NCBI GenBank assembly: GCA_963920665.1
Contig: OY987269.1
Coordinates: forward strand, 9,116,501 to 9,180,500
DNA: 64,000 bases
Direction: 5' to 3'
Source of the DNA: Straminergon stramineum
Lineage: Eukaryota > Streptophyta > Bryopsida > Hypnales > Calliergonaceae
This document shows positions 1 through 11,932 of the stretch, piece by piece (within the stretch, counting starts at the first letter, position 1; each line of letters begins with the position of its first letter). The notes beneath the pieces are model-generated. The model was not told the DNA's origin and made no database searches. It saw only the letters and a list, made by a program, of their open reading frames with translations. Both the position numbers and the translations under genes were made by a program.

Positions 1-1981
1 CACGAATGCTTCCCTATTTTCATAGGGCTCCCAACATGGGACTCTTGCTACTAAGAGGCAACAAAAAGTAAGAGCTAAAACACAATAAGAAGCAAGAACT
101 AAAAGGCAAAAAGAAGCAAGGAACAAGAAGCAATAACAACAAAGTGTTTAATTTAGAGGTGGTGGACACAAGAGATGGTGGAAGGTTTCAAAATCCCAAA
201 CCATTGGCTACCATTTCATACTCTTTTCAAGCTACTTGATGGAATGATAACTAATCAACAATTTAGATATAACTAGTCTACAACTACTCAATAATACTAA
301 AATTTAAATGTAGTAAAAAAAAGTTGGTGCTTATGTACATACCAATTGCATTGAAGTTGTTCTATATCAATAGTTGATGTTTTGGTACATAATTGTAACA
401 AAGTCCAATCCATGTTAGCTATAGAACTACTTAATGACAACTTTTGTTTATTAGATGAGAATTTATCAATGTAAATAGCTTGTTTTCACTTCAAATGAAC
501 TCATGTATGTCTTTTCACTCAAATCACTCATAAGTGACCAAAGACCAATCCACATCAAATTTTCCATTGATTTTTTAGAACTTATTCATTTTTTGAGTCA
601 TTAAGGACAAGTAATGTTTTTTTAAGTGGTCATTTGGGACATGAATTTCTTCTAGTGATAGTGCTAACTAAACAAGATACTATAGCCAAATAAATGAATG
701 AAAAATAGATGAAACAAATAAGAATCTAACCACACTCAAAATGAATTTAATCTTGGACATTTTTGTGCACTCAATGATATCAAATAATCATAGAAAAAAA
801 CTTGAAGGGTTAAAATTTTGCATATGTCAAACATGTGAATAATTGAAGATGATGTACAATTGAAGCAATTAGATCATACATCCAATATATGAACATAATA
901 ATAATAAAAATAGAATCCCAAGATTCAATTTTAAAAAATAAATTTATTGTAAGTCAAAAGACACTAAGAGGTGACAATATAAAACATTAATAAAAAATTC
1001 AATAACAAGAATTTTGTCCCATAGGGTTCTATTTGTTGATTTCTTTCTTATCCATCCAAATTAGTTTTTACTTTTAAAACAATCAAAATACAAAATTTAT
1101 TAAGATACTTAACGGAAAATAAAATCATATTTAAAATAATGTCCAAAGTACAAACTTCTTTTTGTATGTTTTAGAATATTTCCATTCTCATATTGAACAT
1201 CATAGCCTTAGCTATTTTAATAAATATGCAAGAGATTCATAAATTTGAAATAGATAGAACCAAACTATGTAAGTGAATATTAATGTAAATTTTTGTAATT
1301 TCATATTTCAAAAAAATTGACAAAAAAGTTTCAAATTGTAGAAAAAATTGGTGCAATATGCAATAACTAACCACCATCAAATCCCACAACTTTCATTCAA
1401 GTGACCAAGAAAGTGCAATACCTATCAACCTTCAAAACCTCACGACTTTTCAATCATATAACCAACTGAAGAGAATTCAATTCCTATAAACCATCAAAAC
1501 CACACAACTTTGTATTTTTGCACACTACTATTTGTGCAATTTTACAAAGTGGTTATAAAGTGATGAGGTGGAATGTCTCTTTGGTCTCCATAAGGGTCAT
1601 TTTTAATTTCTTTTTGGTTCATTTCTGTAATCCATGGATCACACAAAGAATGGACAAACCCATGGAAAGCTAGATGGCTTTTCCTATTTTTTTAATTCAA
1701 AACGTGGCTTCCTTTTCTTCCTCACTAATAGCTTCTCTCAATGCAAGGCCTCCTCCCCTTTGGTCCAGAGCCAACAAACAAATCAAACATCTGTTTTAGT
1801 AGTATGGAAAAATAGATAGATTTGAGTAGACCCAGAGTTAACTACTGTAGGAGAAAAAACAAGGAGCGGTAGAACTGCAAGGCTCTGTCCTAATGGAGGC
1901 TAGAGAGAAACTTACTTGCGGCTCAATCTCTTTGAAGTGTGAGAACTGAACAATTTTCTGGCCCTAGACGTCTCCATCTGA
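1..1981. other. AT-rich intergenic DNA, no gene seen
   Basis: No reading frame here looks like a protein. The stretch is AT-rich with many poly-A and poly-T runs. A slightly more GC-rich part begins near 1620, towards the 3' side of the Rossmann gene, and could be untranslated or non-coding transcript. Confidence 0.5.
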
Positions 1982-1984
1982 GTG

Positions 1985-2400
1985 TTTGAGGAGATTCGCA
2001 GGAACTTAGAATGCTCAAACTCTACCTGTGCTATTGCACGCTACATCATATCTAAAGTACACATTCATTGCTGCATTGGCATCCTCTTTCATTTGCCAAC
2101 AAGAAGATATAAAAATTTGACCAGTGTAAGCAACAGCAAATTAGGAACTATACTCAACAACAAATTAGGAGCTATGCTCAACATCAAATTAGGATCTACA
2201 CTAAACATCAAATTAAGATCTACAATAAACATCAAATTAGTAACTATACTGAACAGCGAAGTGGCGATTGATTTGAGGTGCCGAATCGAAGAGGGCACAA
2301 ATTCATAGCAACTCATAGAAGGCAAAGTCTAGGACTAGAAAATTGCTCAGGAGGAAATCCGCAGAAACTTACAATGCTCACGAGAACAGACTCTACCTGT
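1985..2400. repeat. Degenerate direct repeat flanking a minisatellite
   Basis: A segment at about 1985-2029 (GAGGAGATTCGCAGGAACTT and following bases, ending CTCTACCTGT) recurs at about 2346-2400 (GAGGAAATCCGCAGAAACTT and following bases, ending CTCTACCTGT). The copies lie in the same orientation about 365 bp apart and enclose the 24-bp minisatellite. They sit just downstream of the stop codon of the minus-strand Rossmann gene, so they may lie in its 3' UTR or flank. A local duplication is the simplest explanation. Confidence 0.6.
2132..2251. repeat. 24-bp minisatellite, five units
   Basis: Five head-to-tail 24-bp units share the core AACATCAAATTAGGA and differ at a few positions each. Because 24 is a multiple of three, the array keeps frames open on both strands. 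A plus-strand frame at 1982-2308 reads as an 8-residue repeat (NNKLGAML, NIKLGSTL). I consider that frame a by-product of the array rather than a gene. Confidence 0.85.
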
Positions 2401-2415
2401 TAATACTGACTGCTA

Positions 2416-3705
<1,290 letters not shown>

Positions 3706-3750
3706 TTAAAGTATGAAATTAGAGTATATTTGTCAGATGCTATTTATTTA

Positions 3751-4485
3751 GGGGTAATCACACCTTCTTCACCCCATTCTCAATCTTCAGAGAATGGGGA
3801 TGTGATGCTCTCCCCTTGACTCTCTAAGGCTTGCCCATTCTTTGAAGATTGAGAATGGTCATTCTTCTTCTCCGGAAGTGAAGAATGAATGTAATGAAGA
3901 TTTCTTCATGGAAGTTTTCACCCTATTGCTTCTTACTTTCACCAAGTGTAGCTTGTCTCTTTCACAAATTAGACTTTAGGGTGTTTTAATCCTAGTAATT
4001 TTGTAAAGGTCACATTGTTTGGTGCATGAGTTTTATGATTTGAGACATCTACAATCTGTGATTTTTGTTTTGCAATCTGTAGCTTTTGCGACCTCGATTT
4101 TGCAATCTAAGATATGTGGATTTGACGTACACATTTTGTATTCTTAGTAGGTAAGATTCACCATTTCTTCATACATGTGTAGATTTTTCATTCTAAATAT
4201 CTAACACTTCAAGATTCTCATTTTGTTCTTCAATTTGAGTTTATACTTTATACGGTAGATGATTTGTTCAAACCTATCTAATTAGGTTTTTGATCTTTGC
4301 AAAATTACCTCCATCCATCTATATAGGTAAACACATTCTCTAGTTCCCATTCTTCATACTCCACACATCAAAAAAGGGTGTCACATCTTCTTCATGTTGA
4401 ACGACTCCTCATTAGCTCGTTTTTTTTTCTCACCAACTTTTCATTATTTATAGAAGTTTGCTTCTTGGAGAAGGTGTGACTACCC
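3751..4485. mobile_element. PIF/Harbinger-like MITE with TTA target duplication
   Basis: The ends are inverted: GGGGTAATCACACCTTCT at the left, and at the right a stretch whose reverse complement begins GGGTAGTCACACCTTCT. Each end is flanked by TTA (3748-3750 and 4486-4488). A 3-bp TTA duplication with GGG-starting inverted repeats is the hallmark of PIF/Harbinger elements. The inside has no coding potential but has a further hairpin near 3775-3860 (ATTCTCAATCTTC against GAAGATTGAGAAT). The two termini differ by one G. The element lies upstream of the Rossmann gene. Confidence 0.65.
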
Positions 4486-4953
4486 TTATTATCAATCATT
4501 AGACAAATGTATATATTTAGATGAATAAAGGATATCCCATCTATAATCTATATATTTATAGAATAATATTTAAAAACTCTTGGTAAAATTGCTAACCCCC
4601 CAATATGGTCCCTTGAGTCTTTTAAGGGTTATATGAAGTTGTTACTTAACCATATTGTATATAGGTTATGGCCTAGGTTGAACTTAATATTAGTGAATGT
4701 ATTGTAGCATTTTAGTCACTTGGTAGGTAATTGTAGTGATGTTTCAAACTTCACATATACTTCACAATAAGAAATTTGTTTGCAATGGATTTGCCTAAAC
4801 TTGTATTTAGACAAGGCTCTTCTACCTTGACTCCTTATTACTTAAAGACCAAGCATAAGATGAAACAACAAATGAATCTACATAATTATGTCCCATTAAC
4901 TCATATTTTCAATTTTACCCTTCTGAATGATTGTAGATTCTTTTTTATTGTTC

Positions 4954-5950
4954 TTAAATAATTGTACAATAAATATTTTCAAAACTCTTTTTGCAATAAT
5001 GTTCCTTAACCCTGGAACGCCGGCAGCGCCATTCTGTGGCGTTTGGATGAGAATTCGGCAACGAGGATGAAAAAATGAACGGAAACTTCATCCAATAATT
5101 TAGTGAGCATGTTGTTAGCCGCCTTCTGAGCTGCTGGGATTTGAGAACGCAGCTCTGAAGTATTTTGACGCAAGCTAATATTGATTCCAGCCACAAAAAC
5201 GATATGGGATGCTCCTCTCTTTGGTTAGACTGTGAGACCAAATGCACGGTGCAGAACAATATTTCGAAATTACAGAAGTTGCCCAAGACGGAAATGTGTC
5301 GTGCACTTTCCTAAATCTAAGTGATGGGCACGTCGGAAAGTCATGCTACGGGCAGTTCTTGGTGGTGGGAAAGACAATCGTTGGCTGTTGCCCGTTTGAC
5401 ACTGTTCCTATTGAAAGCGTTTGTCTTGGAGCTCTGAGGTGGCAAAACGGAGGGGCAGGGCAGGAACCGGCGAGCTGGAGAATTTCATGTCGGGGCCGTG
5501 TATTTCTGCTGCCCTAACAGTGAGCATTCCTGAACTCCGAATTCAATGCAAGCTGTAATGCGGCAAGATTCTCGTGAAACTGCTAGGTCGGAGTTCATGT
5601 GACTACTGCTTGGCTGCTCGCATTTCTGAATCCATCCTCTCAGATTCCGTGCCAATGAACGAGCAATTATTTTCCCTACTGGAATGCATCTGCCCTTCTT
5701 AGAAAAAATAGATAGCTTGTCTTCAATTGCGCCTTGGAGTGATGAGTCTGCCTGGTCTTGTTCACTTTTGCTGCTTTCCGGGATCTTCAGAGACGTGAGC
5801 TGAGAACCCCAAATTCATTGTCGCCCATTGCCTCTACAAAGAGTCAGGAAAATCCATTCTTTGCAACCCCACGGCTTTAGGCCCAGCTCTCACTTTCTCT
5901 CCACGGTCATCAGTCCGGCATTTCAGGGTTAATGCATTGAGCAAAAGTAT
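4954..5950. other. GC-richer island, possible unrecognised or decayed gene
   Basis: This kilobase is clearly richer in GC than its surroundings and has several medium open frames. On plus, 5242-5517 encodes 91 residues starting MHGAEQYFEI. On minus, a frame of about 95 codons without an ATG start runs through roughly 5490-5800 and includes KIIARSLARNLRGWI. Another minus frame at 5006-5194 contains QIPAAQKAANNMLTKLLDEV. I recognise none of them and could not join them into a convincing spliced gene. It may be a decayed gene, a non-coding transcript or chance. Confidence 0.3.
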
Positions 5951-7609
5951 GTCTCATTAAAAAAAACTTGTTTGGTTCAAATTTGACCCAACAAGAATGA
6001 CTTCACAAATTACATTGAATAAAATTCTTAAGAAATCAATCAAATCACCATAAATTAGAACATAATATTATAAAGTTATAGTGAAAATTCTTGCAAAAAT
6101 CACTAGTATTGGCAATCCACAATCAAATTTCAAAAGAAGAACCATTTCTAGCTTCAAATATAATTACTAATAAATATTAATTCGTACAATGGAAAATTTA
6201 AATGCATACATTAGATGTGATTTATGTTTCTTACTTTACAATTAGATGTAATTTCCTTACTTATGTGAAATTATTTTCCAAAATAAAAATTTATTAATAA
6301 AACTTAAAATTTAGATTTACTCTAGTTTCTCTTCCAATAATCATGCATACACAGTCTAAGTTCTCTGAGCACACTACTCTTACTAATAAGTTCTTTGGAA
6401 TTCATGAATGTCTAATGAAAAATAATATATATCAATTCATTCTTTAATTTTGGGCTTCAAGACAAAAAGAAAGAAGGCCTTGTATTTACAATAGCTACAT
6501 ATACTGTGAATGAAAAGAGGTTTGAGTAGGTCCATACTTGAAAAACAAGCTAATTCTTCATTCTATTTAGTATTACTTCCAATAGCAAATTATTCATGGA
6601 AATCACATCTTTTTCATTAAAGAAATTTTTATTTAATTTTTATTTTACAAGAATTTTGCAAAATAGTTATTGCTTGCGCTCTCTTAGTTTGTAAAAAATT
6701 ACAACTTTAAAAGAAATATGTATTAGTTCAAAATAACTTTATTTTCAAAGCAACACTAAATAGAATAAAAAGTGTTGTTCATTTGAAGCATAAGTGCTTG
6801 TGCAATACTTGTAATGTTCATATGGTATATACAATATAAGATATATTCAATTAGTAATGGTATAAGCAAAGCACCTATACTTGTTGTAGAAGAAGTAGAA
6901 AGATGATAGACATCCTCAAATATTTGCATACATATAGGATGGAAAGAATTATCTACATGTGTATGTTCATTGGTACTACATCTATTTCTAGTACTATAAC
7001 CTTCTTAGGGTGGATTTCCATATCTAAATCTTCCGTAATTAAAGATTAAAAAACTTTGAAATTTGGCATGGAAGTGTGTAATAGTTGCAAGCATGGAATT
7101 AGAATTATTGGCTAGTCATTAAAATTTTAGAGGAATGCTTGTGAAAAGTGGGGGAGGAAAGTTTCCATTTTGAGGAAAAAAAATTTCCAACTCATTTGAA
7201 TTTGAATTGTTTGGATCCTTTCAATTTGATATGAAGGCAATGCTACTTCCAAAATTTAATTTCCTCATATTCAATTAGAAGAAAAACATATGGAACTCGT
7301 GAAGGCAATTTTTGGCTTTGGAAAATTCAAAAATTCATCCTTATTGTTTGAAAGACACTTCTATTACATGTCAAATAGTTCGCATGTGAGATCATTCAAT
7401 GTACTACATACAATGATACTACGACTAGTGTGCAAGATACTCTAGAATGTCATCGCAAAAAGGGTCATATCAAGGGGGTTAGAGTGTATGAAAATTTACT
7501 TATTTCATATTCCTACAAATTATGAATTTCAAAACATATCAAAACTCCATCCAAATTGGCAATTGAAAATCTACTCAGCAACCATTTCAAGGCTGATCCA
7601 ATCTTTCTA
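5951..7609. other. AT-rich intergenic DNA, nothing recognised
   Basis: Continuous AT-rich sequence with no protein-like frame and no clear inverted or tandem repeat, up to the left end of the MITE at 7610. Confidence 0.5.
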
Positions 7610-7797
7610 CACTAAATAGGGGTATTAAGGGGACCAAAAAATTAAAGGGACTAATTGTGAAAGACAATAGATGTTTGAAACATGATGTACATCCCTAGAA
7701 CACTTCAATAACTAATGATGTACAAGAAAGGTAGATATTTATGTAGTGTGAAATGTCAATTAATTAGTATGGGTCCCCTTAATACCCCTATTCAGTG
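7610..7797. mobile_element. Short TA-flanked MITE with 25-bp inverted ends
   Basis: The left end (CACTAAATAGGGGTATTAAG and five more bases) is the inverse of the right end, with one mismatch over 25 bp. Both ends are flanked by TA (7608-7609 and 7798-7799). A TA target with a 188-bp non-coding body fits a Tc1/mariner-type (Stowaway-like) MITE. The CACTA start could suggest the CACTA superfamily, but that would give 3-bp duplications, which I do not see. Confidence 0.75.
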
Positions 7798-7799
7798 TA

Positions 7800-8830
7800 A
7801 TTGATCCATCCATAAGTGATTAAGATCAATTTTCCTTTGATGCAAGTGTCCCCTGGCTCCAATGTGTTACAACATACACATAGCCAAATGCTGAAATGCA
7901 TTCTCAAGAAATGCCGCCCGTCTGCATGTTGTGGTTTACATAGCCACTGAAGTTGGCTGCGATCGAGTAACCATATCCAGAGACACAAAGACATTGTTAA
8001 CCCTTGAAAGGCCTTGGGAGGTCTTCTATACGACTTATATTTTAGCCTTATAACTCCTCAATTGTGGTGTAATATATGAATTGTGATACATTGTTATTTA
8101 TGTACTATCACAATCATTAATTTACTTTATATCAAAAAGTACTTGGTTAATGTTTTTCTAATCAAATACCAACAAATACATAATATACTACACAACCACA
8201 AAGGGCTTTCCGGTCCTTCAAGGGATAATGCAAGGTCCACTCTGTAAACATGCCATTGCAGAGATTGAATCAAAAAATCAAGTTCCAACACTAAAATCAA
8301 AAACTTGCCTCTTGCATGCTTCAGAAGACACCAACACCGCACAGGGAAGGTAGAGTGTAATCCCTCATGGGATTCAATGAAACGTTTCATGGACTTTCCC
8401 TGAATAACAACAAAATTCCCTGGAGGTAAAAATTTGACCATTACCATTATGTAGTGGAGTACTTCACTTCCGTGTAGTGAAGATGTGAAAATAAAATGGG
8501 ATATTTAGATATACGTTTACATTACTGTACAATACACCAACATTTTATATTGTACAAGATACTATACACTTCGCAGTTCAGTACAACAGGATGACATATT
8601 GTACAGTTCATGAGACTCAGTAGAGAATCTAGTTTGCTTCTTCCACGAATGAAGGAAACGCACTACACGAGCGGAAGTGACTTGACACTTATACTTCATG
8701 GGAGTTTTACCAAGGACAATGCTTATGGGATAATGTTTTGAACAACGAATCACATGGTAAAATCGATTTTTTTGCAAATGTATTCCCATGTGGGAAAGAC
8801 ACAAGAGTTTCCCATACAATGTTTGTTGAA
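7800..8830. other. Intergenic DNA, nothing recognised
   Basis: Short unrelated frames of 60-106 residues occur on the minus strand. They lack family motifs and splice support, and I see no gene here. Confidence 0.4.
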
Positions 8831-9006
8831 TTCTCACTTTACCACATAGTGAACTCAATCATTTTACCATTTCTCATATGGTGTAATGTGGGAATTGTAA
8901 TACACTTTCCCTTTTGTTCACACTTTACCACATTGTGAACTCATCATTTTCCCCTTTCCCCTTTCAGGAACAGTGTAAATAATGTGGGAATCGTCATAGA
9001 CTTTCG
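8831..9006. repeat. Tandem duplication of about 86 bp
   Basis: The segment with CACTTTACCACATAGTGAAC at 8835 is followed 86 bp later by CACTTTACCACATTGTGAAC at 8921. Both then continue with a T-rich part, ATGTGGGAAT and a conserved CACTTTC/GACTTTC end. The units are diverged and contain small indels. Confidence 0.65.
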
Positions 9007-9359
9007 ACTGGTGCATCATCGGGTAAAGCTTGCTTCCTTCCCTGTGTCGATCCAGGGACTAAACTGACTAATGACGTTATTCCAGACTCAGCAGCAGCCG
9101 ACCATAAGCTAGCTTCCATCGATAGAACAGTAATCCAATTGCATCATGAGAAATTCATGAAACACCGTACTGGCCAGAAGACCACTACATCCTGTATTGA
9201 ATCAATAATATTGATAGCTCACATCTAGCACTCTAATACTAACGCTCGATGACATTAATTGTGTTGACGGGCGGCTCTAGTCAGTGGGGGATCGACCTGC
9301 CCACACAGGAGTCTCACCGGCAACAGCAGCTAAGCTTACTTAGCCACAAGGCCGGTTGG

Positions 9360-9400
9360 AAGGAAGTACGAGGAAGCATGAGGAAGCTTGAGGAAGCTTA
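9360..9400. repeat. 10-bp tandem repeat, about four units
   Basis: Units of the form AGGAAGCTTG occur head to tail with changes (AGGAAGTACG, AGGAAGCATG, AGGAAGCTTG, AGGAAGCTTA). A short local array with no gene attached. Confidence 0.7.
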
Positions 9401-9480
9401 CAGCAACAACTGTCGCAGGGGACAACTGCAAGGCGTACCATTCTCACTTCTCAGCCCACTTCGAGTGCAATAAGATAATC

Positions 9481-9547
9481 AGGGGAAAAGGGGGGTTGAA
9501 GGGGGGTACGCAGGGGATAAGGGGGGGATGAAGGGGGTTACACAGGT
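9481..9547 (+). repeat. G-run cluster with G-quadruplex potential, first block
   Basis: Several runs of four to seven G are separated by short A-containing loops, including the word GGTACGCAGGGGATAAGGGG that recurs in the second block near 9800. Four or more G-runs with short spacers on one strand meet the usual G-quadruplex pattern. Confidence 0.75.
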
Positions 9548-9798
9548 CGAGACTACAGTAGTGCGACGAGCCGAATGTGGAGGTCTGCCAAGGGTGAATG
9601 TAAAAAAAAAGACCCCCTATTTGGTGCTTGACTAATCTATTTCTCTTCAGTGCTCCTAGCTATTTTGGGGTCTCTGATTGCAAATATGAACTCAAAATTT
9701 GTAAATTTTGTCATGCTTTGCAAATAAATCGTTTCTGCAATTTCCCTAGGGGTAAATTGCTGGGGGCAAAACGGTCCCCGCATACTACTACAGTCTCA

Positions 9799-9961
9799 AC
9801 CGGTACGCAGGGGATAAGGGGGGTATGCAGTGGGAATGAAGCAAGGTACGAAGGGGGGAACGAAGGGGGGAAAGGGGGGTACGCAGGGGGGAAAGGGGGG
9901 TATGCAGTGGGAACGAAGCAAGGTACGAAAGGGGGAACGAAGGGGGAAAGGGGGGGACAGG
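9799..9961 (+). repeat. G-rich minisatellite with G-quadruplex potential
   Basis: A longer array of the same words. A block starting TATGCAGTGGGAATGAAGCA near 9827 repeats about 73 bp later near 9900 as TATGCAGTGGGAACGAAGCA. Both blocks continue into runs of five to seven G interrupted by AAC, AAA or TACGCA. More than ten G-runs lie on the plus strand. The frames across the array (for example 9628-10188 plus) are low-complexity Gly-rich by-products. Confidence 0.85.
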
Positions 9962-9999
9962 GATTGGTGCCATTATTCTCTCCCAGTGTGAGAATTGAG

Positions 10000-11932
10000 A
10001 AACCCAAACCCCAAATCCTTTGGCAGCTGCGAGGGTGGTCCAGCAATTCAAAGTATCGCATTTGTCGTTACCATGTTGGTGAACTCTCTAAGGTAGCGAT
10101 TGCAGCACCGATCAGTCCGGAAGAGGGATCATGGATTCCCAGATGTAGGGACGGTTTCCATGCCGGATCTGGCCCTCTGGAGCTGTAGGAGATTTCCCGA
10201 CGACTGGGTGGAGGCCACTTCGACATAGAGTGGACGCCTGTGAGATCGCGCGTAATTAAGGCAGCAGCCCTTGTTGGAGCAACTCGCACACTCCCGCACG
10301 GTGAAGTCCACGATTTCTGAACACGGCCTTGCAGAAACCGTGGATTGCATCGTTCGTTCGATCGATCGCCTTGTCATGATTTTCGGATTCGATTTAGGTG
10401 GCCTTGGACCTGACCAATTTCCTGAAGTCATTTCAGAAGAATTTTCAAAAATGGGATATAGAAATTGAGATAGTAAATCAAATCCAGCTTGTCCTTGTGG
10501 AAAAGAAGCACATAAGAAGCTTTAGAGTAGAGACATTGATCGTCGAAGGTGTCGGATTGGGAGTGTCATACGTGGCGGTGGAAGACGATTTCGATCTGGG
10601 GAGGAGCAATTTGCAGGAACGAGCTTGAAGTACCCGTGGTCGAATGCCTTCTCACAAGTTTAGGGATGGAGTGCCGTTATACTGTACTTCGAGGTTGCGA
10701 GATTGTTCGTCAATTGAGTTGGTTGGGTTCCCTACCCTTCGCTACCAATTTTTCCCATTCAAGTCGGTACTTTACACATGCCTGTCTGTCTTGTCCGTGA
10801 AGTTGTGTCGATGTTTTCAATCTGGAGGCTCCACCTGAATTTAATACTTTTCAGGAACATAACACTGTAGGGTCACGCATGCGGGTTTTCTGTCTTTCTG
10901 GCGTTAGGGTTTTCTTAGAATCGTAACTGGAATTTGATAACTCCCACCTAATCAGATAACTCTCACGAAAACATTGAGACGGTGTACGAGTTTTCACCTT
11001 CTGATGCCGCTTATTGAGCACCGTCACATGGAGTCTTCTGATCTATCACTAGGAGTCTTATCGTAGCAGTTGCTCTGTCATGTGTTGCTAGCCAGCCACG
11101 TACTCTGCACAATTTCACGAGCTCAAGCTGCTTTGGCGGCTGAACGAGACATTAAGCAAGACTGTCAGCACCCATCGTAGCTCAGAACATGTAACAACTC
11201 CACTTGGAAGCCAGTCTAACATGAAACCCCTACGGCATAGGAATAGCAAAACCATGCTAACACAATGGTCAGAAATAACATTTTCTTTTCTCTCCCAAGA
11301 ATAACAATCAATTACGCTTCAATCCATCACTCACCGTATACGAGAGTGAGGTGATCACACTTCGGTGCCAACAAAAGAAACATTTTTATTTAAAAAACAC
11401 ATGAAGAAAATCTCTCTCTTCCATTTTGGATCCTATATACAGTAGAATGGAATTGCACTAGCCTCAAAAATGATACAAGCACGACTCTTATCACGAATCG
11501 AAAAAACTCCAGCATCTCTTCATAAAGTAGTTTCTGAGAAAAAACCTTAGCCTAAAGTCACCCACGATGAGTTAAATTATTCTCTCTTGTCGCTGTCATC
11601 GTTACTCGGCGCATTCCGGTTGGAAATGAGGAGGGTCCAGAATCATGACCCCGTCCATCTCTAGGTTCTCAAAAAGTCGTAAATCTCCAAGATCGGATAG
11701 TCATAATCAGTCTGGAGGAGAGGGTCAAGTCAATGAACAATCACGGGACCCCTGGTTCTTGACCGTTCACCTAGTAAATAGACAGCGCACTATAAAGATG
11801 TTGAAACCAACAGCGTCGCAGAAAAGCACCTGCCTTTGACTTTCGCAGAGACAACTCCTTCAGTTTATGTCTATTGACCGACAGGGTGTGAAATACCATT
11901 TGTATCGGACTTCTCTGGAAGAGAGCTCCCAG
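10000..11932. other. GC-moderate region without an assignable gene
   Basis: Frames of 60-100 residues occur on both strands, for example plus 10271-10468 (starting MLEQLAHSRTVKS) and minus 10129-10431 (with CASCSNKGCC). None matches a family I know. The part next to 11932 should hold the 3' UTR of the minus-strand AIPP3-like gene. Confidence 0.35.

Noticed and set aside
1982..2308. 108-residue plus-strand frame with an 8-residue repeat
   Set aside because: It is produced by the 24-bp minisatellite and lies antisense in the 3' flank of the Rossmann gene.
9628..10188. Plus-strand frame of 186 residues with a Gly-rich repeat, and its minus-strand Pro-rich counterpart
   Set aside because: It runs through the G-rich minisatellite. 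The repetitive peptide follows from the array, and no domain, splice site or start context supports a gene.
10129..10431. Minus-strand frame with CASCSNKGCC as a small Cys-rich protein
   Set aside because: There is no signal peptide and no conserved cysteine spacing I know. It overlaps another equally plausible plus-strand frame.
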